A DNA stretch of 64,000 nucleotides, taken from the NCBI GenBank assembly GCA_035302405.1, contig DATGSR010000064.1:1-64000 (forward strand), written 5' to 3'. The translations under genes were made by a program, and so were the position numbers. Below, piece by piece: positions 43,194-53,029 of this stretch. The number at the start of each line of letters is the position of its first letter. The stretch's first letter is position 1. The notes under the pieces were generated by a model. It saw only the letters and a list, made by a program, of their open reading frames with translations, was not told the DNA's origin and did no database searches. This DNA comes from CALKWS01 sp035302405. GTDB lineage: Bacteria; Actinomycetota; Actinomycetes; Actinomycetales; Beutenbergiaceae.

Positions 43194-44987
43194 ATGGCTG
43201 TCGTTGCCACCGCCGGGCATGTGGACCACGGCAAATCCACGCTGGTGCGTGCCTTAACCGGCATCGAACCGGACCGGTGGGCGCACGAGCGCCAACGGGG
43301 CCTGACCATCGATTTGGGCTTCGCCTGGATGGAGTTGCCCTCCGGTCGTGAAGTTTCGTTCGTCGATGTGCCCGGCCATGAACGATTCGTGGCCAACATG
43401 TTGGCCGGCTTGGGCCCCGCGCCGGTGGTGTGCTTCGTGGTGGCCGCCGATGAAGGATGGGCGGCTCAGTCGGCGGATCACCGGGACGCCATCGAGGCGC
43501 TGAGCATCGATACCGGCGTCGTCGTCCTCACCAAAACCGATCTGGCTCCCCACCGGGTGCCGGAAGTGCGCGAGCAAGTCCGGTCCGAACTATCCGGCAC
43601 GGGTTTGGCCCGCGCCCCGATCATTCCGGTGTCGGCCGCCACCGGGGCGGGGCTGCCGGAGTTCGTGGAAGTGCTGGATGAAATTCTCCGTAAGGAGCCC
43701 GCGCCAGCCACGGGCCCGGTCCGGATGTGGGTGGATCGCTCCTTCGCGGTGGCAGGAGCGGGAACGGTGATCACCGGCACGCTCGCCCACGGCCGTGTGG
43801 CGCCGGCGGACGTTATGGAACTCAGCACGCCACATGGTCGGCATCGGATCACGGTGCGCAGCCTGCAAACCCATCAGCAGCGCGTGACGGAAATCGCGCC
43901 GGTAAGCCGGGCCGCGGTGAATGTCCGCGGTATCGCCAGCCAGGACGTGAGTCGAGGGGATGCGTTGCTCACTCCCGGTGCGTGGTGGCACTCCGAGACC
44001 ATCGATGTCCGCCGCGCCTCGGGAACGGGTCTGGACCAAATGTCCCGGACCGTCAGCGTCCACGTCGGCACAGCAGCAGTCACCGCACGAATCCGGCCCT
44101 TCGACGCCGAGCACGCCCGCCTCCAACTGCGCCGGCCCCTACCGTTGCGGGTGGGTGACCGCGCCGTGCTGCGCGACAGCACGCCGGCTTTGGTGGCCGG
44201 AGGGGTCATCGTCCTCGACGTTGACCCACCGGCACTAACCCGCCGAGGTGCGGGGCGACGGCGGGCACGCACCTTGGCGCGAATGGGGCCCGGGCAGGAC
44301 GCCGAGCACCTGTCGATCGAAGTCACTCGGCGGGGCGGTGCCCAGGTCAGCATGCTGTCCCGGATGGGATTGCGGGTACCTGAGGAGATGCCCGCTCCGC
44401 TGCGCCGGTACGGCGATTGGGTGCTGGACGACGACGCGGTCCAGCGTTGGGCGGAGCGTCTGAAAGCTGTGGTGGAGGAGCATGTACGGACCGACCCCCT
44501 CAGCCAGGGTTTGACCGATGGGGCTGCTGTGGACGCCTTGGACTTGACCGATCCGGCGTTGCTATCAGCGGTAGTGGAAGCCAGCGAGATGCGCCAGGTC
44601 GCCGGTCGCATCCTCCCCGCTGCCGCACGAACGGATCTTGGTTCCGCGGAGTCGGCGGTCCGGGACCTGGAACAGCGGCTACGTGAACACCCGTTCCAGG
44701 CACCGGAAGCATCCGAGTTGGCACAGTTGGACCTCCGCGGTAAGGAGTTGGCGGCGGCGGAGCGGCAAGGCCGGTTGCTGCGGTTGACGGACACGGTCGT
44801 GCTCCTGCCCTCGGCACCGGCCCAGGCCATGGTCGTCCTGGCGGCACTCGAGCAACCGTTCACCACCAGCTCCGCGCGCCAGGCACTTGGCACCACTCGA
44901 CGGACCGCCGTCCCGCTGCTGGAGCACCTGGACACGCGCGGCTGGACCCGGTCGATCGCGCCGGGAAAGCGAATCGTGGTGCGGTGA
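43194..44987 (+). CDS. selB: Selenocysteine-specific translation elongation factor
   Basis: GTPase that carries Sec-tRNA(Sec) to the ribosome at SECIS-marked UGA codons. The G motifs are GHVDHGKST (about 8-16), DVPGHERF and TKTD. EF-Tu-like domains 2-3 follow, then C-terminal winged helices from about residue 400 for SECIS binding. ATG 43194 follows GGGGAGGG. It is convergent with fdhD, 20 bp away. Confidence 0.96.
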   Translation: MAVVATAGHVDHGKSTLVRALTGIEPDRWAHERQRGLTIDLGFAWMELPSGREVSFVDVPGHERFVANMLAGLGPAPVVCFVVAADEGWAAQSADHRDAIEALSIDTGVVVLTKTDLAPHRVPEVREQVRSELSGTGLARAPIIPVSAATGAGLPEFVEVLDEILRKEPAPATGPVRMWVDRSFAVAGAGTVITGTLAHGRVAPADVMELSTPHGRHRITVRSLQTHQQRVTEIAPVSRAAVNVRGIASQDVSRGDALLTPGAWWHSETIDVRRASGTGLDQMSRTVSVHVGTAAVTARIRPFDAEHARLQLRRPLPLRVGDRAVLRDSTPALVAGGVIVLDVDPPALTRRGAGRRRARTLARMGPGQDAEHLSIEVTRRGGAQVSMLSRMGLRVPEEMPAPLRRYGDWVLDDDAVQRWAERLKAVVEEHVRTDPLSQGLTDGAAVDALDLTDPALLSAVVEASEMRQVAGRILPAAARTDLGSAESAVRDLEQRLREHPFQAPEASELAQLDLRGKELAAAERQGRLLRLTDTVVLLPSAPAQAMVVLAALEQPFTTSSARQALGTTRRTAVPLLEHLDTRGWTRSIAPGKRIVVR

Positions 44988-45007
44988 TTGCCGCGCAGGG
45001 ACCCTAC

Positions 45008-45871
45008 TTAGTGGATCTCGGCCACGCGGTCCGGTGACGGCGCCGGCTGTAGCCGATGCGCGCCGGTGTAGACGTTGAGTCGTTCGTCCCGGTTGAACCC
45101 GATCACCGTTAGCCCTAGTTCCTTCGCTGTTTCCACCGCCAACGCCGACGGCGCCGAAACCGCCGACAGCACCGGGATCCCGGCCATCGCCGCCTTCTGC
45201 ACCAGTTCGAACGACGCCCGTCCCGACACCTGCAGCACCGCGCCGGTCAAAGGCAGTTCACCGGTTCTCAGGGCCCAGCCCACCACCTTGTCCACCGCGT
45301 TGTGCCGGCCCACATCCTCCCGGACACACCGCAGTTGCAGCGCGCCGGAGGCATCCGGGACGAAGATCGCGGCCGCATGGGTGCCGCCGGTGCGCTGGAA
45401 CACTTCCTGCCGCTCGCGCAGGCGTTCCGGCAGCGCCGCTATCTGGTCGGGATGGAAGGTGTGGTGGTCCGCTTCCACCGGGTAAGCCGAAGTCTTTCGG
45501 ACCGCATCGATCGAAGCGGTCCCGCACACACCACAACTGGAGGTGGTGTAGACGTGCCGGGTGAGATCCGGCGTCGGTACTCCCGCTGCCAGATGCACAT
45601 TCAACACGTTGTAGTCTCGCTGGCCCTGCGGGGTCACACCGCTGTATTCCATCTGGTGAACGTGGTCGGGGCGCCAGATCACACCCTCCGACACCAGGAA
45701 GCCTGCGACCAACTCGACGTCTGCTCCGGGGGTTCGCATCGTCACCGAGAACGAGGAGCCATCCAGTTGGATCTCCAGCGGCTCCTCCCCGGCCAACTGG
45801 TCAACCCGCTTCCGCCGCTCGCCTTCCCGGTCGAGTCGCAGCACGGGCCAGCGCCGGGAGATCCGTGCCAT
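45008..45871 (-). CDS. fdhD: Formate dehydrogenase accessory sulfurtransferase FdhD
   Basis: Transfers sulfur from a cysteine desulfurase to the molybdenum cofactor, required for formate dehydrogenase activity. The catalytic cysteine pair is in SSCGVCGTASID (about 116). The nucleotide/cofactor segments REDVGRHNAVDKVVGWAL and VSGRASFELVQKAAMAG are intact. ATG 45871 follows AGGTGAG; a GTG at 45880 would add three residues but sits on the ribosome site. Confidence 0.95.
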   Translation of the reverse strand: MARISRRWPVLRLDREGERRKRVDQLAGEEPLEIQLDGSSFSVTMRTPGADVELVAGFLVSEGVIWRPDHVHQMEYSGVTPQGQRDYNVLNVHLAAGVPTPDLTRHVYTTSSCGVCGTASIDAVRKTSAYPVEADHHTFHPDQIAALPERLRERQEVFQRTGGTHAAAIFVPDASGALQLRCVREDVGRHNAVDKVVGWALRTGELPLTGAVLQVSGRASFELVQKAAMAGIPVLSAVSAPSALAVETAKELGLTVIGFNRDERLNVYTGAHRLQPAPSPDRVAEIH

Positions 45872-45973
45872 GGTGCTCACCTGTCGTCGTCGAAGACTCG
45901 CCTGCGCCTCGAAGTCTACGGTCCGAGGCGTCGCACCGCACGGACATCACCTCACCCGGCCCGTGGGAATCAC

Positions 45974-46321
45974 TCAGCGTCCGCGGCGGGCGCGCAGGGC
46001 GGCCAGAGCCTCTTCCAGCAACGCCTCGCCGTCCTCCTCGGTACGGCGTTCCTTCACGTAGGCAAGGTGGGTTTTGTAAGGCTCGTTACGCGGGGCCGCA
46101 GGGGGGTTGTTCTTGTCCTGCCCGGCGGGCAGTCCGCACCGCGGACAGTCCCAGGTCTCCGGAATCTCGATGCCGGGTTCCTCGGCGAAACTGGGCCGAG
46201 TCTCGTGCCCGGCCTCGCACCAGTAGGAGACGTACACCCGGGGTGCAGCCTCACCACGTTCGGCTTCTCCCATCGGGCCCGCGCCGACGCGTGAACCCCG
46301 GATCGCACTACCACCTACCAC
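45974..46321 (-). CDS. rbpA: RNA polymerase-binding protein RbpA, zinc-type
   Basis: Actinobacterial transcription activator that holds group 1/2 sigma factors on RNA polymerase. The N-terminal SAIRGSRVGAGPM and C-terminal RTEEDGEALLEEALAALRARR match the sigma-interacting basic and helical parts. The central domain keeps four ligands (C-x3-H in CEAGHETRPSF and C-x2-C in WDCPRCG), so it is the zinc-binding form. The GTG follows TAGGAG, which overlaps the secG stop. Confidence 0.92.
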   Translation of the reverse strand: MVGGSAIRGSRVGAGPMGEAERGEAAPRVYVSYWCEAGHETRPSFAEEPGIEIPETWDCPRCGLPAGQDKNNPPAAPRNEPYKTHLAYVKERRTEEDGEALLEEALAALRARRGR

Positions 46322-46331
46322 GAAGCAACTC

Positions 46332-46577
46332 CTAGATCGCGAACTTCTGGACCAGACCCAGCAGCACGATGACCGTGCCCCAGATCAGGGCAACACCAAT
46401 AGTGATCCGGTTGAGGTTGCGCTCGGCCACCCCGGAGGAACCCAACGAGTTGGAGACCCCGCCGCCGAACATGTCCGACAGCCCTCCTCCTCGGCCCTTG
46501 TGCATGAGGATGGACAAGATCAGCAGGGCGCTGGTGAGCACCAGCAGCACCTCCAGCACAATGCGAAGTGCATCCAC
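46332..46577 (-). CDS. secG: Preprotein translocase subunit SecG
   Basis: A small SecYEG subunit with two helices (ALRIVLEVLLVLTSALLILSIL and ITIGVALIWGTVIVLLGLV) separated by the conserved loop KGRGGGLSDMFGGG. GTG start with GGAGG 10 nt upstream. Part of secG-rbpA at the end of the glycolytic cluster. Confidence 0.95.
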   Translation of the reverse strand: MDALRIVLEVLLVLTSALLILSILMHKGRGGGLSDMFGGGVSNSLGSSGVAERNLNRITIGVALIWGTVIVLLGLVQKFAI

Positions 46578-46628
46578 CTACGAACATCCTCCACGTTAAA
46601 CGGGCGCGACCACACGCGCGGTCGCCGG

Positions 46629-46663
46629 GCACCAGCACGAGTTTACGCGATGAATGCTGGTGC
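46629..46663 (-). promoter_or_regulatory. Stem-loop GCACCAGCA/TGCTGGTGC between tpiA and secG
   Basis: Perfect 9-bp arms (46629-46637 and 46655-46663) around a 17-nt loop, in the 129-bp gap after tpiA. It may terminate or process the glycolytic transcript. A second 6-bp stem (GCGACC/GGTCGC) lies near 46606-46625. Confidence 0.5.
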
Positions 46664-46706
46664 GGGGTACTACCGAATCCGGCAGGTCACCGGAACTCGC
46701 CGGAAT

Positions 46707-47504
46707 TTACAGCCCCACCTCGTGGGACTGATAACGCACGATCGCTGCGAACTCCTCGGCATCGAGGCTGGCTCCGCCCACGAGTGCCCCATCGACATCG
46801 TCCTGCGCCATTATCGCGGCGACGTTGTTCGCTTTGACCGAGCCGCCGTAGAGCACCCGCACGCCGGCGGCAACCTCATCGGAGTACAGTTCCCGCACCC
46901 GGCCACGGATTGCGCCGCAGACCTCCTGCGCGTCCTCCGGGGTGGCGACTTCGCCGGTACCGATCGCCCATACCGGCTCGTATGCGATCACGCTGGTTGC
47001 CACCGATTCGGCGTCCAGACCAGCCAAGGCCTCCTCGACCTGCGCCAACGTGTGCGGCACCTGTTGCCCCTCTTGGCGCACCTGCAGTCCCTCGCCCACG
47101 CAGATGATCGGCGTGAGGCCGTGCTGGATCGCTGCCTTGGCCTTCGCGTTCACCAGCGCATCGTCCTCGCTGTGGTGTTCACGCCGCTCGGAGTGACCCA
47201 CGATCACATACGAGACTCCCAACCTGGCGAGCATCGCGGCGGATACTTCGCCGGTATAGGCGCCATGCTCGTGGGCGGAGACGTCCTGAGCGCCGACCTT
47301 GATCTGCAACTTGTCGGCGTCGATGAGCGTTTGGACCGAACGTAGGTCGGTGAACGGTGCGCAGACCGCCACCTCCACGGCGTCGTAGTCGTGTTTGGCG
47401 TCATCGAGGGACCAAGCGAGTTTCTGCACCAGGTGGGTGGCCTCGTGGTGGTCCAGGTTCATCTTCCAGTTGCCCGCCATCAGCGGGGTGCGCGCATGCG
47501 CCAT
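46707..47504 (-). CDS. tpiA: Triose-phosphate isomerase
   Basis: Interconverts dihydroxyacetone phosphate and glyceraldehyde 3-phosphate. Lys in MAGNWKMN (about 9-16), catalytic His in IVGHSERREHH, catalytic Glu in AYEPVWAIGTG, and the phosphate loop LYGGSVKANN are all present. Length 265 is normal. The ATG follows AAGGG. It lies 34 nt downstream of pgk. Confidence 0.97.
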   Translation of the reverse strand: MAHARTPLMAGNWKMNLDHHEATHLVQKLAWSLDDAKHDYDAVEVAVCAPFTDLRSVQTLIDADKLQIKVGAQDVSAHEHGAYTGEVSAAMLARLGVSYVIVGHSERREHHSEDDALVNAKAKAAIQHGLTPIICVGEGLQVRQEGQQVPHTLAQVEEALAGLDAESVATSVIAYEPVWAIGTGEVATPEDAQEVCGAIRGRVRELYSDEVAAGVRVLYGGSVKANNVAAIMAQDDVDGALVGGASLDAEEFAAIVRYQSHEVGL

Positions 47505-47538
47505 GGATCTACCCTTTCTGGGCTGGTCGAATCGGATG

Positions 47539-48738
47539 TCAGCGGGTGAGCACGGCGATGCCGGGCAGGGTCTTGCCCTCGAGGAACTCCAGGGATGCGC
47601 CCCCGCCGGTGGAGATGTGGGAGAAGCCGTTCTCGTCGAAGCCTAGGGTTCGAACCGCGGCGGCGGAGTCCCCGCCGCCGACGATAGTGAACCCTCCGGC
47701 AGCGGTCGCATCCATCATCGCCTGTGCCACCGCTTTGGTGCCCCCGGCGTAGGCGGGGAACTCGGACACACCCATCGGTCCGTTCCACACCACCGTGCGG
47801 GCCTGCTCGATCTCGGCTGCGAACTCTTCCCCCGAACGCGGGCCGATGTCCATGCCGATCTGATCCGACGGGATGGCATCGGCAGCGACCACTGTGGGCG
47901 GGGCGTCTGCGGAGAACTCCGGTCCCACGACCACGTCGGTGGGCAGGAGGATTCGTACGCCCCGTTCGGCCGCGGTATCCAGGTAGCCCTTGACGGTGTC
48001 GATCTGGTCGGACTCCAGCAGGGACTTGCCCACCTGGTGGCCCTGGGCGGCGAGGAAGGTGAACACCATCCCACCGCCGATGAGCAACGCGTCCGCCTTG
48101 GTCAACAGATTCTCGATTACGCCGAGTTTGTCCGAGACCTTGGAACCTCCGAGCACGACGACGTAGGGCCGGGCCGGGTCCTGTGTCGCCTTGGTCAGGG
48201 CCTCGATCTCGCGTCGGACCAACTCACCCATCGCGCTCGGCAACTTCGTGGCGACGTCGTACACGCTCGCCTGCTTGCGGTGGACCACCCCGAAGCCGTC
48301 GGAAACGAAGAAGTCGGCCAGGGCAGCCAGGTCCGCGGCCATGTCCTGCCGTTCGGCTTCGTCCTTGGCGGTCTCGCGGGGATCGAAGCGCACGTTCTCC
48401 AGCAACACGACCTCACCCGGTCCCGCGGCGGCCACCGCGTCGGCAGCACCTTGGCCGACCACGTCCGGGGCCAGGGTGACGTCCTGGTCGAGCAGTTCGC
48501 CCAGCCGGTGTGCCACGGGCGCCAAGGAGTAAGCGGGATCGACCTGGCCCTTGGGCCGGCCCAGGTGAGCGGTGAGGATCACCACCGCCCCGGACCCCAC
48601 CAGGCGGGTAATCGTCGGTAGGGCGGCGCGGATGCGCCCGTCGTCGGTGATGGTGGACCCGTCCAGCGGGACGTTGAAGTCCGCCCGGACCAGGACCCTC
48701 TTGCCGCGCAGGTCGCCGAGGTCCTCGATGGTGCTCAT
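47539..48738 (-). CDS. pgk: Phosphoglycerate kinase
   Basis: Makes ATP from 1,3-bisphosphoglycerate. RADFNVPLDG (about 20), the transition-state Arg region LTAHLGRPKG, and the C-terminal nucleotide loop GGGDSAAAV are intact. Length 399 is typical. The ATG follows AAGGAGAGG. A hairpin separates it from gap. Confidence 0.97.
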   Translation of the reverse strand: MSTIEDLGDLRGKRVLVRADFNVPLDGSTITDDGRIRAALPTITRLVGSGAVVILTAHLGRPKGQVDPAYSLAPVAHRLGELLDQDVTLAPDVVGQGAADAVAAAGPGEVVLLENVRFDPRETAKDEAERQDMAADLAALADFFVSDGFGVVHRKQASVYDVATKLPSAMGELVRREIEALTKATQDPARPYVVVLGGSKVSDKLGVIENLLTKADALLIGGGMVFTFLAAQGHQVGKSLLESDQIDTVKGYLDTAAERGVRILLPTDVVVGPEFSADAPPTVVAADAIPSDQIGMDIGPRSGEEFAAEIEQARTVVWNGPMGVSEFPAYAGGTKAVAQAMMDATAAGGFTIVGGGDSAAAVRTLGFDENGFSHISTGGGASLEFLEGKTLPGIAVLTR

Positions 48739-48760
48739 TGCCTCTCCTTCAGGTCATGCG

Positions 48761-48795
48761 AACCGCGCCCGCGCGCGTGGCGCACGGGCGCGGTT
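48761..48795 (-). terminator. Perfect 11-bp hairpin between gap and pgk
   Basis: AACCGCGCCCG (48761-48771) pairs with CGGGCGCGGTT (48785-48795) around a 13-nt loop. As pgk follows on the same strand it is more likely a partial terminator or an mRNA-stabilising stem than a full stop. Confidence 0.65.
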
Positions 48796-48807
48796 GTCGA
48801 GGTTGCC

Positions 48808-49812
<1,005 letters not shown>

Positions 49813-49890
49813 AATGTCCTCCTCCTCGCGCGATCCGCGCGTGGTCTGGTTCGGGCTGTGTTTTCCGGGATGCTCCCGGTCAACGCTACA

Positions 49891-49931
49891 CCCGCCCGGC
49901 ATGCCATGCCCCGTGGGCGAACCCGGGCGGG
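49891..49931 (-). terminator. Terminator-like hairpin after whiA
   Basis: CCCGCCCGG (49891-49899) pairs with CCGGGCGGG (49923-49931), starting 7 nt past the whiA stop, with a 23-nt loop. A smaller stem CCGGG/CCCGG follows at 49865-49879. Confidence 0.6.
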
Positions 49932-49937
49932 AACGGG

Positions 49938-50918
49938 TCAGATGTCCAGCATCTCCTGCGTCAGGTTGGCCTCGGTGTCGGGGACCCCGAGTTCATAAGC
50001 GCGCTTGTCCGCCATCGCCAGCAGCCGGCGAATCCGGCCGGCGACGGCGTCCTTGGTCAAGGGAGGATCGGACAGTTGGCCGAGTTCCTCCAGGGAAGCC
50101 TGCTTGTGCTCCAACCGTAGTTGGCCGGCTTTGAGCAGGTGCTCGGGAACGTCGTCGCCGAGGATCTCAAAGGCCCGTTCCACCCTCGCGCCGGCCGCCA
50201 CCGCGGCCTGGGCGGAACGGCGAAGGTTCGCGTCGTCGAAGTTGGCCAGCCGGTTCGCGGTGCCGCGCACCTCCCGGCGCATCCGGCGCTCCTCCCACGC
50301 CAACACGGCATCGTGTGCGCCCATCCGGGTGAGGATCGCGCTGATCGCATCCCCGTCCCGAATCACCACGCGGTCCACCCCGCGCACCTCGCGGGCCTTG
50401 GCGATGATGTCCATCCGGCGGGCCGCGCCCACCAGGGCGAGCGCGGCTTCGGGGCCGGGGCAGGTGACCTCCAACGCGGAGGAGCGGCCCGGTTCGGTCA
50501 AGGACCCACGGGCCAGGAACGCCCCGCGCCAAGCCGCGACCGCTTCGCCCACACTCGCCGAGACCACCTGGGGCGGCAGGCCGCGGACCGGTCGGCCCCG
50601 AGAGTCCAACAGCCCAGTCTGCCGCGCCAGGGCCTCGCCATCGCGCACCACACGCACCACATACCGGTTGCCGCGGCGCAGCGCACCTCCGGAGACCACG
50701 ATCACCTCGCTGGTGTGGCCGTACAACTCGTGTACGGCCTGGCGCAATCGCCGCGCAGCAATGCCGGTGTCCAACTCGGCCTCGATCACGATCCGCCCGG
50801 AGATGATGTGCAACCCGCCGGCGAACCGCAGGGTCGCGGCGACTTCGGCTTTGCGAGCCGAAACTCGGTCCACCTTCAGGCGTGCGAGTTCATCTTTCAC
50901 ATCGGCGGTCAGCGACAT
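49938..50918 (-). CDS. whiA: DNA-binding protein WhiA
   Basis: Sporulation/cell-division regulator conserved in Gram-positives. An N-terminal LAGLIDADG-like domain (VAATLRFAGGLHIISGRIVIEAELDT) is followed by a C-terminal HTH (QLSDPPLTKDAVAGRIRRLL). ATG 50918 gives MSLTADVKDELARL, the usual family start, after AGGAT. An ATG at 50939, which overlaps the yvcK stop and follows GGGAGAGG, would add seven residues and is also plausible. Confidence 0.95.
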   Translation of the reverse strand: MSLTADVKDELARLKVDRVSARKAEVAATLRFAGGLHIISGRIVIEAELDTGIAARRLRQAVHELYGHTSEVIVVSGGALRRGNRYVVRVVRDGEALARQTGLLDSRGRPVRGLPPQVVSASVGEAVAAWRGAFLARGSLTEPGRSSALEVTCPGPEAALALVGAARRMDIIAKAREVRGVDRVVIRDGDAISAILTRMGAHDAVLAWEERRMRREVRGTANRLANFDDANLRRSAQAAVAAGARVERAFEILGDDVPEHLLKAGQLRLEHKQASLEELGQLSDPPLTKDAVAGRIRRLLAMADKRAYELGVPDTEANLTQEMLDI

Positions 50919-50935
50919 GACTTTCATCCTGCCAC

Positions 50936-51931
50936 TCATCCGGACCTCTCCCCTACGTCCCCAAGGTATCGATCGAAGGCATCCCGGTACGCGGCGGCCA
51001 ACCGGAGCGGATCGTGGTAGAACCCGCCGTCGCCCTGGCCAACCTGGCGCAGCAATAGCCGGGCTCCGATGTCACGTGTATGGGCTCGCAATTCGTCCAG
51101 GTCCTCGATGGCGGTCGGGTCGGCAATCACTGTTTCCAGGTTCAGCGTCGGCGCATAGGAGTGTAGCGAGCGCAGATGGTCGGCGGCGGTGTACCCGTCG
51201 GTCTCGCCCTTCTGCGGGCTGAGGTTGAGCGTCAACGTGATGTTGGCCTCTGCCAGCGCCTCGGCGATCTCCGGCACCAGGAGATGCGGCATGACCGAGG
51301 TGAACCATGACCCGGGGCCCAGCACCACGCAATCGGCCCTCCGGATCGCCTCGACCGCTTCGGGGCATGCCGGCGGGTCGTCGGGGACCAGTCTCACCCG
51401 CTCCACCTTTCCCGAGGTCACCGCAACCCGGGACTGGCCGCGCACCAGGGCGTGCTGCCCGTTCGGGAGGGTCACGTCCGCTTGGATCTCCAGCGGCACC
51501 GCGGCCATGGGCAGCACCCTGCCGTCCGCGCCGAGCAATTTGCCTACCCAGTCCAGGCCGGCCACCTCGTCGCCGAGCAGTTCCCACAGCGACACGATCA
51601 GCAGATTGCCCAGCGCGTGCCCGTCCAAGGGGCCGGAGGAGGAGAAGCGGTGCTGCAGCACCTCCGACCAGGTGTGCCCCCAGTCCGACTCGTCACACAG
51701 AGCGGACAGGGCCATCCGCAGGTCCCCCGGCGGAAGCACACCCAGTTCTTGGCGCAACCGGCCCGAGGAGCCGCCGTCGTCGGCCACGGTCACTACGGCG
51801 GTGACGTCGTGCGTCACGAGCCGCAACGCCCGCAAAGTGGCCGCCAAGCCGTGGCCCCCGCCCAGGGCGACCACCCTCAACGGGGCCTCCCGGCGGCGCA
51901 GGCCCCGGGGTGCTGGTGCGGGATCGATCAT
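50936..51931 (-). CDS. yvcK: YvcK/CofD-like UDP-GlcNAc-binding gluconeogenesis factor
   Basis: Binds UDP-N-acetylglucosamine and adjusts carbon flow to the envelope (CuvA in mycobacteria). The family fingerprint is VVALGGGHGLAATLRAL (about 20), TVADDGGSSGRLR, GDLRMALSALCDE and GHALGNLLIVSLWEL. It overlaps both rapZ and the whiA reading frame, the conserved rapZ-yvcK-whiA order. Confidence 0.95.
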   Translation of the reverse strand: MIDPAPAPRGLRRREAPLRVVALGGGHGLAATLRALRLVTHDVTAVVTVADDGGSSGRLRQELGVLPPGDLRMALSALCDESDWGHTWSEVLQHRFSSSGPLDGHALGNLLIVSLWELLGDEVAGLDWVGKLLGADGRVLPMAAVPLEIQADVTLPNGQHALVRGQSRVAVTSGKVERVRLVPDDPPACPEAVEAIRRADCVVLGPGSWFTSVMPHLLVPEIAEALAEANITLTLNLSPQKGETDGYTAADHLRSLHSYAPTLNLETVIADPTAIEDLDELRAHTRDIGARLLLRQVGQGDGGFYHDPLRLAAAYRDAFDRYLGDVGERSG

Positions 51932-53025
51932 TCCCGCCCCAGATCCCGGTGGATCACGGCTACTTGCTGTCCGCGGGACCGCAACTCCTCGGCGATCGCC
52001 TCGCTCACGGCCACCGAGCGGTGCCGTCCACCAGTGCAGCCCACGGCCATGGTCACATACGGTTTCTGCTCCCGGACGTAGCCGTCGAGCGCCGGTTCGA
52101 TGGCGTCCACGTAACGTTTCACGAAGTCAGCGGCACCGGGAAGGGACAACACGTAGTCGCGCACCGGGCCGTCCTTGCCGGTCAGGTGCCGCAGTTCGGT
52201 GACCCAGTAGGGGTTGGACAGGAACCGCACGTCCACCACGTGGTCGGCGTCCATCGGCAAACCGTGTTTGAACCCGAAGGAGAGCAGCGTGATCGTCAAT
52301 CCGGTCTGATCGTCCTCCGCGAGCAACTCGCGCACCTGCCGGGCCAAGTCGTGCACGGAGGTCGTGGAGGTGTCGATGACCATGTCGGCCCGCCGGCGCA
52401 GATGCTCCAACAACCGGCGTTCCTCCCGGATTCCGTCGAGCATCCTGCCCTCCCCCTGCAGCGGGTGCGGGCGCCGAACCTGTTCGAAGCGTCGCACCAG
52501 CACCTCGTTGTCGGCGTCCAGGAACAGGATCCGGTACTCCATGTTGCGACGACGCAACTCACTGAGTACGTCGATCAGGTCGGCGAAAAACTCCCGGGAA
52601 CGCACGTCCACCACGGCCGCCAGGCGCCGCACGCCCCCTTCGTTGGGCGTCATCATGCCCGCGAGGGCGTGCAACATCCGCGGGGGCAGGTTATCGACGA
52701 CGTACCAGTCCAGGTCCTCCAGCACCGCCGCCGCCCGGGACCTGCCCGCGCCGGACATGCCGGTGATGATGAGGATTTCCGGGCGGGTGTGGGGCGGTGG
52801 CGGTGTTTGAGCGTCCAACAGCGGCAGGCCCTCGGGGAACGTGGGAGGTTCGGTTTCCGCGTCGTTCGCCGCACGGGTGGTACCGTTCACGGCTCGGGTG
52901 TCCGCGCTCCCGGCACGGGAGCCATCGGCGGGGCCGGAATCGTCACTCAACGCACCAGGGTTCTCACTCACCGTTTCGGGATCGCCGGTTGCAGTCGTGG
53001 CCAGAGGGTCATCAGCCGCACTCAT
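51928..53025 (-). CDS. rapZ: RNase adapter / nucleotide-binding protein RapZ
   Basis: P-loop protein that in E. coli directs glmZ decay in response to glucosamine-6-phosphate; its role in actinobacteria is less clear. Walker A is TGMSGAGRS (about 89-97), and the C-terminal ligand domain shows LLSFGFKHGLPMDADHVVDV and GCTGGRHRSVAVSEAI. The first 80 residues are an acidic disordered extension, so 365 residues exceeds the usual 285-300. ATG 53025 lies 4 nt after the uvrC stop. Confidence 0.94.
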   Translation of the reverse strand: MSAADDPLATTATGDPETVSENPGALSDDSGPADGSRAGSADTRAVNGTTRAANDAETEPPTFPEGLPLLDAQTPPPPHTRPEILIITGMSGAGRSRAAAVLEDLDWYVVDNLPPRMLHALAGMMTPNEGGVRRLAAVVDVRSREFFADLIDVLSELRRRNMEYRILFLDADNEVLVRRFEQVRRPHPLQGEGRMLDGIREERRLLEHLRRRADMVIDTSTTSVHDLARQVRELLAEDDQTGLTITLLSFGFKHGLPMDADHVVDVRFLSNPYWVTELRHLTGKDGPVRDYVLSLPGAADFVKRYVDAIEPALDGYVREQKPYVTMAVGCTGGRHRSVAVSEAIAEELRSRGQQVAVIHRDLGRE

Positions 53026-53029
53026 GCCC

